A stretch of 64,000 bases of DNA from positions 1 through 64,000 of the forward strand of contig DASREE010000014.1 in assembly GCA_035652235.1 (NCBI GenBank). The letters are read 5' to 3'. The position numbers were made by a program, and so were the translations under genes. The notes under the pieces were generated by a model. That model had not been told where the DNA came from. It was given only the letters and a program-made list of their open reading frames with translations, and made no database searches. Of this stretch, positions 32,575 through 40,875 are shown piece by piece. Every line of letters begins with the position of its first letter. The stretch's first letter is position 1. Source of the DNA: PALSA-612 sp035652235. GTDB taxonomy: Bacteria; Actinomycetota; Thermoleophilia; Gaiellales; Gaiellaceae.

Positions 32575-33165
32575 GTGCACGTGTTCCTCGGCATCACCGG
32601 CGCGTCGGGTGCGCCCTACGCGGCGCGGCTGCTCGAGGTGCTGACCGAGGCCGACTGCGAGGTCGGCGTGTGCGCCTCGTCGGCCGCGGTCGAGGTGATC
32701 GCCGCCGAGCTCTACGGCGACGCTCTCCTGTCGCGCGACGAGACGCTCGCCCGTCTCCTCGAGCATGCGGGCGGCGGGCGCGTGACGCTCTACGACGAGC
32801 GCGACTGGCACGCGCCGTACGCGAGCGGGTCGGCCCGGGTGGACGGGTACGTGATCTGCCCGTGCTCGACGGGGACGCTCGGCGCGCTCGCCTCCGGCGT
32901 GACCTCGAACCTGATCCAGCGGGCGGGCGCTGTGGCGCTCAAGGAGGGGCGGCGGCTCGTCGTCATGCCGCGCGAGACGCCGCTCTCCGACATCCACCTG
33001 GAGAACATGCTCAGGCTCCGGCGTGCCGGCGCCACGATCCTCGTCCTCGCGCCCGGCTTCTACCACGGCGCCGGCACGGTCGGCGACCTGGTCGACTTCA
33101 TGGTCGCGAGGTGCCTGGACCAGCTCGGGCTGGACAATGCCCTCGTGCGGCGGTGGGGCGGGTGA
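32575..33165 (+). CDS. mqnM: UbiX-family flavin prenyltransferase
   Basis: 196 aa. Makes prenylated FMN for UbiD enzymes. Flavin-binding GITGASGAPYAARLLE at the N-terminus, the CPCSTGTLGALASG loop, and the prenyl/phosphate-binding MPRETPLSDIHLENM are intact. GTG start; the stop overlaps the ubiE start (TGATG). Serves the UbiD-like enzyme at 28423. Confidence 0.92.
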   Translation: MHVFLGITGASGAPYAARLLEVLTEADCEVGVCASSAAVEVIAAELYGDALLSRDETLARLLEHAGGGRVTLYDERDWHAPYASGSARVDGYVICPCSTGTLGALASGVTSNLIQRAGAVALKEGRRLVVMPRETPLSDIHLENMLRLRRAGATILVLAPGFYHGAGTVGDLVDFMVARCLDQLGLDNALVRRWGG

Positions 33166-33851
33166 TGAGCGTCGAGACCGGCACGCTCGCGCCCCCGGAC
33201 GTCCGCTCGATGTTCGATCGCATCGCGCCCGTCTACGACCTGATGAACCGCCTGATGACAGCGGGTCTCGACCAGCGCTGGCGGCGAGCGACGGCAGGCG
33301 CGGTCGTCCGGCCGGGAGACCGCGTCCTCGACGCGTGCTGCGGCACCGGCGACCTGGCCTGCGCCGCGCTCCGGGCCGGCGCGGGCGAGGTGGTCGGGCT
33401 CGACTTCTCGCCGCGCATGCTGGAGCGCGCGCGGAGAAAGCAACAGACTGTTACTTGGGTCGAGGGCGACCTGCTCGTGCTGCCGTTCGAGGACGCGCGC
33501 TTCGACGCCGCCACCGTCGGCTTCGGCGTGCGCAACGTGGCCGACCTCGAGCGCGCGCTGGCGGAGCTCCGCCGCGTGCTCGTGGCGGGCGGGCGGCTCG
33601 GCGTGCTCGAGATCACGACGCCGACCGGCGCGCTCGCACCCTTCTACCGCGTCTGGTTCGACCGCGTCGTGCCGCGGCTCGGCAGCCTGCTCCGCGGGGG
33701 CTCCGCCTACACCTACCTGCCGGCGAGCGTCAGGCGCTTCCCCGCCCCGGCCGACCTGGCCGCGCAGCTCACCCGCGCCGGCTTCGCCGACGTCTCCTAC
33801 CGCACGTTCGCCGGTGGCATCGTCGCCCTGCACACGGGGACGGCCGCGTGA
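33165..33851 (+). CDS. menG: UbiE/MenG-type demethylmenaquinone methyltransferase
   Basis: 228 aa. Final C-methylation step of menaquinone. SAM motif I VLDACCGTGDLA, the family pattern FDRIAPVYDLMNRLMTAGLDQRWRR and GFGVRNVADLERALAELRRVL are clear. A copy of the 23-bp palindrome lies inside the gene and encodes KQQTVTWV at residues 92-99 using codons (CAA, ACT, GTT) that are otherwise rare here; the protein stays in frame. TGATG coupling with ubiX and GTGA with the next gene. Confidence 0.92.
   Translation: MSVETGTLAPPDVRSMFDRIAPVYDLMNRLMTAGLDQRWRRATAGAVVRPGDRVLDACCGTGDLACAALRAGAGEVVGLDFSPRMLERARRKQQTVTWVEGDLLVLPFEDARFDAATVGFGVRNVADLERALAELRRVLVAGGRLGVLEITTPTGALAPFYRVWFDRVVPRLGSLLRGGSAYTYLPASVRRFPAPADLAAQLTRAGFADVSYRTFAGGIVALHTGTAA
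33434..33456. repeat. 23-bp palindromic repeat, copy 2 (inside menG)
   Basis: Right arm CTGTTACTTGG is perfect, centre A, left arm GAAAGCAACAG matches 8 of 11. It lies in coding sequence just after SAM motif II. Confidence 0.65.
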
Positions 33852-34762
33852 CGGCGCTCGCCTCGATCCGCGAGGCGCCGGGCCTCGAGTCGTACCTGGA
33901 CGAGCTCGAGGAGCGGCTGCAGGACGCCGTCGCCAGCCATCCCGGGATCGTGGCTGCCGTCGGAGCGGACGCGCTCGCCGCCGGGGGCAAGCGCCTGCGG
34001 CCGATGCTCGTGTTCCTCTCCTCGCCGCCGGGGGCCGCGCCGCTCGCCGCCGGGGTCGCCGTCGAGCTGATCCACATGGCGACGCTCGTCCACGACGACC
34101 TCATCGACGGCGCGCAGTTCCGCCGCGGCCGCGCCGCCGCCTGGGCCGCCTACGGACCCGCGGCCGCGCGGGCAGCCGGCGACTACCTGTTCGCGCGCGC
34201 CTTCGCCGAGCTCGCCGCGAGCGGCGACGCCCGGGCCGTGGCCATGCTCGCCGAGGCCACGCTCTGTCTCGCCCGCGGCGAGGCGCTGCAGCGCCGCCAG
34301 ACGCACGACCCGGACACGACGGTGGAGAGCTACCTCGAGCGCTGCGCGCTGAAGACGGCGAAGCTGTTCGAGGCCGCTTGCCTGCTCGGCTCGCGCGGCG
34401 AGGACCCGGCGCTCGGGGAGTTCGGTCTGGCGCTCGGGATCGCCTTCCAGATCGCCGACGACATCCTCGACTGCACCGGCGACGGCCTCGAGACGGGCAA
34501 GATTGCGGGCGTGGACCTGCGCGAGGGGACGCCGACGCTGCCGTTGCTGCTCGCCGCGCGCGAGGACGAGGCGGTGCGCCGGGCGCTGGCCGGGGAGCCG
34601 GCCGATGGCGCCCTCGTCCGGGTCGCTGCCACGACGGCGCTCGAGCGCTCGCGCGAGTACGCCCTGCGCTACGCGCGCAAGGCGCGCGCCTGCCTCGGCG
34701 ATCAGTTCCACCGCGAGGAGCTCGAGGCGCTGACCGATCTCGTCGTCCACCGCCACGCCTGA
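33848..34762 (+). CDS. trans-polyprenyl diphosphate synthase
   Basis: 304 aa IPP synthase-type prenyltransferase. Both aspartate-rich motifs are present: HDDLIDG (first DDxxD) and IADDILD (second DDxxD), with GGKRLRPML near the N-terminus. It should make the long side chain precursor (hepta- to nonaprenyl) for menaquinone; chain length cannot be set by eye. GTG start overlaps the menG stop by 4 nt. Confidence 0.9.
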   Translation: MTALASIREAPGLESYLDELEERLQDAVASHPGIVAAVGADALAAGGKRLRPMLVFLSSPPGAAPLAAGVAVELIHMATLVHDDLIDGAQFRRGRAAAWAAYGPAAARAAGDYLFARAFAELAASGDARAVAMLAEATLCLARGEALQRRQTHDPDTTVESYLERCALKTAKLFEAACLLGSRGEDPALGEFGLALGIAFQIADDILDCTGDGLETGKIAGVDLREGTPTLPLLLAAREDEAVRRALAGEPADGALVRVAATTALERSREYALRYARKARACLGDQFHREELEALTDLVVHRHA

Positions 34763-34768
34763 GCAGCC

Positions 34769-35881
34769 GTGGCCGTTCTCGACCACGTCTCGACCCTCGC
34801 CACCGTCCGCGAGAAGGTGGAGGCGAACGAGCGCCTCGACTTCGACGACGGCCTGACGCTGCTCGAGTCGGACGACCTGCTCGCGCTGGGCGAGCTCGCC
34901 GACCGGGCCCGGCGCCTGCGCGGCGGCGACGACCGCGTCTTCTTCGTCCAGAACCTGTACCTGCACCAGACGAACGTCTGCCGCGTCAAGTGCAAGTTCT
35001 GCGCCTTCGCCTTCACGCGGAAGCAGCCGGAGGCGTACACGTACACGGCGGAGGAGGTCGTCGAGCAGGCGCTTCGCCAGTACGAGGTGGCGCCGTTCAC
35101 GGAGATCCACATCGTCAACGGCGAGAGCCCGCACGTCGACTTCGCCTACTACGTCGACACCGTCGCAGCCCTGCACCAGGCGCTGCCCGACGTGCACCTG
35201 AAGATGTTCACCGCGAGCGAGATCCACCACATGTCGACGCTGTCCGGGCTCTCGTACGAGCAGGTGCTGCGCGAGCTGCAGGCGGCCGGGCTCGGATCGC
35301 TGACGGGTGGCGGCGCCGAGATCTTCGCCGACCGCGTGCGCCGGCTGGTCGCGCCCGGCAAGGAGCACCCGGACCAGTGGTTCGAGGTCAACCGGGTCGC
35401 TCACTCGCTCGGCATCCCCACGCACTGCACGATGCTCTACGGTCACGTCGAGACGTACGAGGAGCGGGTCGATCACCTGCTGCGGCTGCGCGCGCTGCAG
35501 GACGAGACGGGCGGCTTCCTCGCCTTCATCCCGCTCGCCTTCCACCCCGAGAACACCGTCTTCGAGCGGCGCGGCTGGCGGCACACGACAGGCTCCGAGG
35601 ACCTGAAGGTGCTCGCCGTCTCGCGCCTCCTCCTCGACAACGTGCCGAACGTGAAGGCGTACTGGATCATGATGGGCCTGCCGCTCGCCCAAGTCGCGCT
35701 CCACTTCGGGGCGAACGACGTGCAGGGGACGCTGGTGCGCGAGGAGATCTTCCACCGCGCGGGTGCCCGCACCGAGCAGGAGCAGAAGGTCGAGCAGCTC
35801 GTCCGCCACATCCGAGAAGCCGGGCGCATCCCGGTGCAGCGCGACACGCTCTACAACGAGCTGCGGCGGTGGGACCCGTGA
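34769..35881 (+). CDS. mqnE: aminofutalosine synthase
   Basis: 370 aa radical SAM enzyme. The 4Fe-4S motif is Cys71-x3-Cys75-x2-Cys78 in TNVCRVKCKFCAF. Joins the chorismate-derived 3-enolpyruvylbenzoate with SAM to form aminofutalosine. MqnE-type segments include NGESPHVDF, FTASEIHHMSTLSG and GGGAEIFADRVR. GTG start, 6 nt after the synthase gene. Confidence 0.93.
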   Translation: MAVLDHVSTLATVREKVEANERLDFDDGLTLLESDDLLALGELADRARRLRGGDDRVFFVQNLYLHQTNVCRVKCKFCAFAFTRKQPEAYTYTAEEVVEQALRQYEVAPFTEIHIVNGESPHVDFAYYVDTVAALHQALPDVHLKMFTASEIHHMSTLSGLSYEQVLRELQAAGLGSLTGGGAEIFADRVRRLVAPGKEHPDQWFEVNRVAHSLGIPTHCTMLYGHVETYEERVDHLLRLRALQDETGGFLAFIPLAFHPENTVFERRGWRHTTGSEDLKVLAVSRLLLDNVPNVKAYWIMMGLPLAQVALHFGANDVQGTLVREEIFHRAGARTEQEQKVEQLVRHIREAGRIPVQRDTLYNELRRWDP

Positions 35882-36213
35882 GCGCGCCCGCGCTCGCCGT
35901 GCCGGTCGACGCCGCAGGACGGCGCTGGAGCCTGCTCGCGCTCGTCCTCTGCCTCGCCGCCGTGGCCGGCTCGCTCGCGCTCATCGTCGCGTCCGGCCAG
36001 GATCCGAGCCGGGTGCGGTGGGGGCTCCTCGCCGTCCCGCCCGTCGTCTCTCTCGGCTCCGCCCTCGCCACACGCCGCCGAGCCCGGATCGCCGCGGCCG
36101 TGGTGCTGGGCTGCTGGTGCGTGCTCGCGGCGGCGTCCGTCGGGGCGTTGTTCGTGCCGGCCTTCGCCGCCCTGCTCTGTGCCGCCTCCCGCTCGCCCGG
36201 AGGCCGCCCGTGA
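35878..36213 (+). CDS. small multi-pass membrane protein between mqnE and mqnA
   Basis: 111 aa with three to four hydrophobic helices (about 18-42, 50-65, 72-98). Starts in the mqnE stop (GTGA) and ends in the mqnA start (GTGA). No family recognised. Tight coupling on both sides suggests a job connected with menaquinone, but that is inference from position only. Confidence 0.7.
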   Translation: MSAPALAVPVDAAGRRWSLLALVLCLAAVAGSLALIVASGQDPSRVRWGLLAVPPVVSLGSALATRRRARIAAAVVLGCWCVLAAASVGALFVPAFAALLCAASRSPGGRP

Positions 36214-36974
36214 TCCGCCTCGGTCGCATCTCGTACGTGAACATGGCGCCCGTCTTCTACCGGCTCGAGGCGGAGGTGGAGGAGGTGCAGGGCGTTCCCA
36301 CCGACCTCAACCGGCGACTGCTCGACGGGCTCATCGACCTGGCGCCGATCTCGTCGATCGAGTACGCGCGCCACGCCGACTGCCTGCGCATCCTGCCGCG
36401 GCTGTGCGTCTCGTCCGAGGGCGCGGTCGAGTCGATCCAGCTCGTCACCCGGCTGCCGCTCGAGCGCGTCCGCCGGATCGCCGTGACGCCCGAGAGCGCC
36501 ACCTCGGTCGTGCTGACGAAGGTGCTGCTGCCGGAGGCCGAGCACGTGCCGCTCGGGGAGGAGGCCGAGGCGACGCTGCTGATCGGGGACGCGGCGCTGA
36601 AGAGCGCCTTCGAGGACCCGACGCCGCACTACGACCTCGGCCGGCTGTGGCTCGAGCGGACCGGGCTGCCGATGGTGTTCGCCGTCTGGGCGGCGCCCGA
36701 CCCGCCGAAGCCGGGGACGTTCGAGCTGGAAGAGGCGCTCGTCGCCTCCGTTCGGCGGGCGCGCGCCGAGCCCGAGCAGCTCGCGTACGAGGCGAGCGAG
36801 CGCTACGGCTACCCGCCCGGCTTCCTCGCGCGCTACTTCGAGAAGCTGCGCTACCGCTTCGGGCCGCGCGAGCGCGCCGGCTTGTTCACCTTCCTCGAGC
36901 TCGCGAACGGGGCGGGCGAGCTCGACCGCGTGCCCGAGCTCCGCTTCGTCCACGAAACCGTCGTCCCCGCCTAG
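36210..36974 (+). CDS. mqnA: chorismate dehydratase
   Basis: 254 aa periplasmic-binding-protein fold enzyme that converts chorismate to 3-enolpyruvylbenzoate, the first step of the futalosine pathway. Typical landmarks: RLGRISYVNMAPVFYRLE at the N-terminus, DLAPISSIEYAR, LCVSSEGAVESIQLV and LLIGDAALKS. GTG start overlaps the previous stop by 4 nt. Confidence 0.93.
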   Translation: MIRLGRISYVNMAPVFYRLEAEVEEVQGVPTDLNRRLLDGLIDLAPISSIEYARHADCLRILPRLCVSSEGAVESIQLVTRLPLERVRRIAVTPESATSVVLTKVLLPEAEHVPLGEEAEATLLIGDAALKSAFEDPTPHYDLGRLWLERTGLPMVFAVWAAPDPPKPGTFELEEALVASVRRARAEPEQLAYEASERYGYPPGFLARYFEKLRYRFGPRERAGLFTFLELANGAGELDRVPELRFVHETVVPA

Positions 36975-37108
36975 CTGGCCGATGCCGCTCGCACCGCCCC
37001 GAGGATTCCAAGTGGCAGTCTGCTGCAAGCCGGGGGGTGTCGATGCTGCGACTGGTCCCGACGCCGCTCGGCTCATGCCGAGTAGCCGCCGTCACGCCGC
37101 GTCCACTC

Positions 37109-38215
37109 ATGCCAAGTAACAGTCTGTTACAAGGCGTCGGGGAGGTGCTCGAGAAGGCGCTCGACGGCGAGCGCATCTCAGACGAGGACGCCCTCTGCCT
37201 CCTGCGCTCGCGCGACCTCGTCTCGATCGGCCGCGTCGCCGACGAGCTGCGGGCGCGGAAGACGGACCCCGGCCGAGTCACCTTCATCATCGACCGCAAC
37301 GTCAACTACACGAACGTCTGCTACACGGACTGCGACTTCTGCGCCTTCTACCGCCGCCCCGGAGACACGCGCGAGGGCTACCTGCTGCCGAAGCCGGTCA
37401 TCTTCAAGAAGATCGAGGAGACGCTCGCACTCGGCGGCACGGGGCTCCTGCTGCAGGGCGGCCACCATCCGGATCTCGGCGTCGACTTCTACGAGGATCT
37501 CTTCCGCTCGATCAAGGCGCGCTACCGGATCCACCTGCACGCACTGTCGCCGTCGGAGATCCAGCACGCGGCGCGCCGGTCGAAGCTGACCATCCAGGAG
37601 ACGCTGACGCGGCTGCGAGACGCGGGGCTCGACTCGATTCCGGGCGGAGGTGCCGAGATTCTCGTCGACCGGGTGCGCGACCTGATCGCGCCGAAGAAGA
37701 CGACGGCGGCGGAGTGGCTCGGGATCATGCGCGAGGCGCAGCGGCTCGGCATCTCGACGACGGCGACGATGATGTACGGGCACGTGGAGACGCTGCAAGA
37801 GCGGGTCGAGCACATGCGCCGGATCCGCGAGCTGCAGGACGAGACCCGCGGCTTCCGCGCCTTCATCTCATGGACCTTCCAAGACGACGGCAACCGTCTC
37901 GGCGAGCGGGTGCCGCCGGAGACGATGCCGACCTCGTTCGACTACCTGCTGACGCAGGCGGTGTCGCGCATCTACCTCGACAACGTCGACCACATCCAGT
38001 CCTCCTGGGTGACGCAGGGGATGAAGATCGGGCAGGTCGCGCTCGCGTTCGGCGCCGACGACATGGGCTCGGTGATGATCGAGGAGAACGTCGTCTCGGC
38101 GGCCGGCACGACGCACCGGACGTCGGCGGACGAGCTCGCGCACCTGATCCGCTCGCTCGGCAAGGTGCCGGTGCAGCGCGACACGCTCTACCGGGACGTC
38201 AAGGTCTGGAGCTGA
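37109..38215 (+). CDS. mqnC: cyclic dehypoxanthine futalosine synthase
   Basis: 368 aa from ATG 37109. Radical SAM enzyme that cyclises dehypoxanthine futalosine; the 4Fe-4S motif is Cys-x3-Cys-x2-Cys in NVCYTDCDFCAFYR. Further MqnC landmarks are TFIIDRNVNYTN, LLQGGHHPDLG and TMMYGHVETLQERVEH. ATG 37109 gives a family-like N-terminus, but its codons 2-9 (PSNSLLQG) are exactly the palindromic repeat. An ATG at 37043 with a G-rich ribosome binding site and a GTG at 37145 are alternatives. mqnB and mqnD are not nearby. Confidence 0.9.
   Translation: MPSNSLLQGVGEVLEKALDGERISDEDALCLLRSRDLVSIGRVADELRARKTDPGRVTFIIDRNVNYTNVCYTDCDFCAFYRRPGDTREGYLLPKPVIFKKIEETLALGGTGLLLQGGHHPDLGVDFYEDLFRSIKARYRIHLHALSPSEIQHAARRSKLTIQETLTRLRDAGLDSIPGGGAEILVDRVRDLIAPKKTTAAEWLGIMREAQRLGISTTATMMYGHVETLQERVEHMRRIRELQDETRGFRAFISWTFQDDGNRLGERVPPETMPTSFDYLLTQAVSRIYLDNVDHIQSSWVTQGMKIGQVALAFGADDMGSVMIEENVVSAAGTTHRTSADELAHLIRSLGKVPVQRDTLYRDVKVWS
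37112..37134. repeat. 23-bp palindromic repeat, copy 3 (mqnC 5' end)
   Basis: Left arm CCAAGTAACAG is perfect, centre T, right arm CTGTTACAAGG matches 9 of 11. A shorter related stretch (CTCATGCCGAGTAG, about 37071-37084) precedes it, echoing the CTCATGCCAAGTAA at the repeat's left edge. Confidence 0.75.
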
Positions 38216-38225
38216 CCTGCAGCCC

Positions 38226-38783
38226 GTGGTCGCGCCGGCGCAGAGGCGATACCGGACGCGGCTCGCGCTCGCCGCCGACGCGGCCGCAATCGCGCGCATC
38301 TACAACCAGGGGATCGAGGAGCGCGTCGGCACGTTCGAGACGGAGCTGCGGACGGAGGCGGATGTGCTCGGGTGGCTGGAGGCGGGCTACCCGGTCGTCG
38401 TGTGCGAGGGCGGGGCTGGCGAGGTCGTGGCCTGGGCGTCGGCGACGCCGTACCGGGCGCACCGGCCGGTGTACGCCGGCATCGCCGACTTCTCCATCTA
38501 CGTCGCGCGCACGGCTCGCGGCCGCGGGGCGGGCCGCGCGACGCTCGCGGCGCTGATCGGCGAGGCCGAACGCCGCGGCTACTGGAAGCTCGTCAGCCGC
38601 ATCTTCCCCGAGAACGCGGCGAGCCTCGCCCTCTGCCGCTCGCTCGGATTCCGCGAGGTGGGCGTGTACCGCCGGCACGCGCAGCTCGACGGCGTCTGGC
38701 GCGACGTCGTCATCGTCGAGCGGCTGCTCGGGCCGGCGGCGGCCGGATCGGCGGCGGCGGCCGGGCGAGCGGGCGCGGAGTAG
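38226..38783 (+). CDS. GNAT acetyltransferase, phosphinothricin acetyltransferase-like
   Basis: 185 aa. N-terminal ADAAAIARIYNQGIEERVGTF followed by the acetyl-CoA site (RGRGAGRATLAALI) and GYWKLVSRIFPENAASLALCRSLGF, the pattern of Pat/Bar-like N-acetyltransferases. Family members acetylate phosphinothricin, methionine sulfoximine or amino acids. The last 20 residues are an alanine/glycine tail. GTG start 10 nt after mqnC. Confidence 0.85.
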   Translation: MVAPAQRRYRTRLALAADAAAIARIYNQGIEERVGTFETELRTEADVLGWLEAGYPVVVCEGGAGEVVAWASATPYRAHRPVYAGIADFSIYVARTARGRGAGRATLAALIGEAERRGYWKLVSRIFPENAASLALCRSLGFREVGVYRRHAQLDGVWRDVVIVERLLGPAAAGSAAAAGRAGAE

Positions 38784-38942
38784 GCGCCGTCGAGGGGCCT
38801 CCGGCCTGCGCTCGGGCGAGTCGCTCGCCGCCGAAGCGGGCGGGGGCACGGTGGCGCCCGGCGCGGCGGCCGCCGGGGTGAGCACCGCGCCTCGTCCCGC
38901 GTGGCCGGCGCCCGGTCGGACGGGATGCCTCCTCCCCCCACG

Positions 38943-39045
38943 CCCCACCCAGGGTGGGGAGTAGCACCACCCGCCACCCGCGGTCAGCGTATCGCCGGAA
39001 CACGCACGGGGGGGCGACGCGCCTGTGCCGGTTGCGTGCCGATTC
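38943..39045. repeat. about 100-bp dispersed repeat, copy A
   Basis: Starts with the inverted repeat CCCCACCC-AG-GGTGGGG, then CCACCCGCCACCCGCGG, and ends near GTGCCGATTC. The same order of blocks occurs at 47769-47860. It fills most of the 346-nt gap between 38783 and 39130, which holds no gene I can support; the rest of that gap carries only the promoter of the next gene. Confidence 0.65.
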
Positions 39046-39111
39046 CTCCACGCCGCTCCGTGACCTGCGCCGCGCCGGTCGGCGAACGATCCGCTTCGCG
39101 CGTGCGGCCGG

Positions 39112-39117
39112 TAGCCT
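39112..39117 (+). promoter_or_regulatory. -10-like box for the gene at 39130
   Basis: TAGCCT ending 12 nt before GTG 39130; spacing is longer than in the other cases, so support is weaker. Confidence 0.3.
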
Positions 39118-39129
39118 CTTCGGCGGGTC

Positions 39130-40860
39130 GTGCTGCGCAAGCTCGTCATCGCGTCGCTCGTGGCGGGAGCGTTCGCCGCGCCCGCCCGCGCGCAGGCACA
39201 GCCGGAGCTGCTCATGCCCGGCGTGTCCTACCAGCGGCTCGTTCAGTACACCCTGCACGGGCCGGTGGGCGTGAACGTGCTGACCGTGACACGGCCGGGC
39301 GGCCTCCTCTCCGTCCTTCCGGTCCTGTCGAACGAGCAGATCGACGGCACGGAGACGCTGACGGCGATCGAGCAGCGTCTGTCGCCGTCGGCGACGGTGG
39401 CGGCTGTGAGCGGCGACCTCGTCGCGGCGGGCGGCCGGCCGGACGGCCTGCTCATCCGCAACGGCGCCGTCGACCACGGCCCGCGCACGGCCCGTACCAG
39501 CGTGGGCATCGACACGTCCGGGACGCTCCGCCTCGACCGGATCACCCTCTTCGGCTACTGGCAGGGGACGGGGACGCGCCGTTCGTTCACGCTCGTCAAC
39601 GAGCCGCCGCGTCCCGGTACGGTCTCGCTGTTCACGCCCGCCTGGGGACCGCTGACCCCCGGCTCGGCCGACTCGGTCGCAGTCGTCCTGCGGCCGTTCC
39701 CGCCTGCGACGCCGAACGCCGACCTGGTGGGGACGTCCGTGCAGCTCGTGCCCGGAGGAGTCGCGGGCATCCCGCCGGACGGCGCCGTGCTCGTCGGCCG
39801 TGGCTCTGCCGCCAGCGCGCTCCAGGGCGAGGCGGCGCCCGGCCAGACGGTGCACGTGCGGCTGACGCTGCAGCCCGACTGGACCGGTGTGACCGGCGCG
39901 CTCGGCGGCGGGCCGCTCCTCGTGCGGAGCGGCAGGCCCGTGTTCGCAGCGGGGGAGTCGATTCCGCCCGAGCTGCTCGCGCTCCCCCAGCCGCGGGTGG
40001 CCGTGGGCCAGCGTGCCGACGGATCGCTCCTGCTCGTCTCGGTCGAGGGCGGCGTCCCGGGCTACAGCTTCGGGCTGACGAACTACGAGCTCGCGCAGAC
40101 GCTCGTGCGGCTCGGCGCGGTGTCGGGGGCGGCGCTCGGCGCCGGCGGCCCCGCCGAGATGGCGTTCGACGGGCGGGTGCTGGGGGCGCCGGTGCGCCCG
40201 GAGCCGCAGCTCGCGGACGCGCTCGCCGTCGAGTACGCGGGCGTGTACGCGCCGCCTCCCTCGGCGCCGGTGCTGTCGCCGAACGGCGACGGCGTGGGCG
40301 AGACGGAGACGCTCGCCTACAAGGTGGTGCGCCCGTCGACGGTCACCGTGGCGCTCGTCGGTCCCGACGGCGTCCCGCGGCTCAGCTCGCAGGGTCAGGT
40401 GGCGCCGGGAACGTACCCCGTGCAGTGGTCGGGGCGCAGGGCGGACGGGACGCCAGAGCAGGAGGGGCTGTGGCGCTTCACGGTGAGCGCCGTCGACGAC
40501 CTCGGGCGCGCCTCGTCCGTCGAGCGCGACTTCACTCTCGACCTCACCCTCGGCCACGCGAAGGCGATCGGCCCGCCCCTCGCGGCGCCGAGGGCTTCGC
40601 CGAGACCCGTCGCCTCCTTCCAGCTGACGCGCCCGGCGACGGTGGCCGAGCGGATCGAGACGCGCACCGGCACGATCGTGCGCACCTTCCCCACGGTGCG
40701 CGCTGCGGCGGGGACGCTGACCATCTCCTGGGACGGCCGCACCGCTTCCGGCGGCGCCGTCTATCCCGGCCGCTACGTCGCGCGGGCGACCGCGACGACG
40801 GCGATCGGTACGGTCGACCTCGCCGCGGCGATCACGGTCCGGCGCCGGGCAGCGAAGTAG
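39130..40860 (+). CDS. secreted phosphodiester glycosidase-like protein with FlgD-like Ig domain
   Basis: 576 aa. Signal peptide (MLRKLVIASLVAGAFAAPARAQA), then about 340 residues of NAGPA/DUF2233-like phosphodiester glycosidase fold (GVSYQRLVQYTLHGPVGVNVL, AAVSGDLVAAGGRPDGLLI, GYSFGLTNYELAQTLVRLG). The C-terminal region from about 375 has LSPNGDGVGETETLAY and QWSGRRADG, typical of FlgD Ig-like domains, possibly two copies. Probably acts on cell-surface or exopolysaccharide phosphodiesters outside the cell. GTG start. Confidence 0.78.
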   Translation: MLRKLVIASLVAGAFAAPARAQAQPELLMPGVSYQRLVQYTLHGPVGVNVLTVTRPGGLLSVLPVLSNEQIDGTETLTAIEQRLSPSATVAAVSGDLVAAGGRPDGLLIRNGAVDHGPRTARTSVGIDTSGTLRLDRITLFGYWQGTGTRRSFTLVNEPPRPGTVSLFTPAWGPLTPGSADSVAVVLRPFPPATPNADLVGTSVQLVPGGVAGIPPDGAVLVGRGSAASALQGEAAPGQTVHVRLTLQPDWTGVTGALGGGPLLVRSGRPVFAAGESIPPELLALPQPRVAVGQRADGSLLLVSVEGGVPGYSFGLTNYELAQTLVRLGAVSGAALGAGGPAEMAFDGRVLGAPVRPEPQLADALAVEYAGVYAPPPSAPVLSPNGDGVGETETLAYKVVRPSTVTVALVGPDGVPRLSSQGQVAPGTYPVQWSGRRADGTPEQEGLWRFTVSAVDDLGRASSVERDFTLDLTLGHAKAIGPPLAAPRASPRPVASFQLTRPATVAERIETRTGTIVRTFPTVRAAAGTLTISWDGRTASGGAVYPGRYVARATATTAIGTVDLAAAITVRRRAAK

Positions 40861-40875
40861 ACTCGCTCGGCGCCC

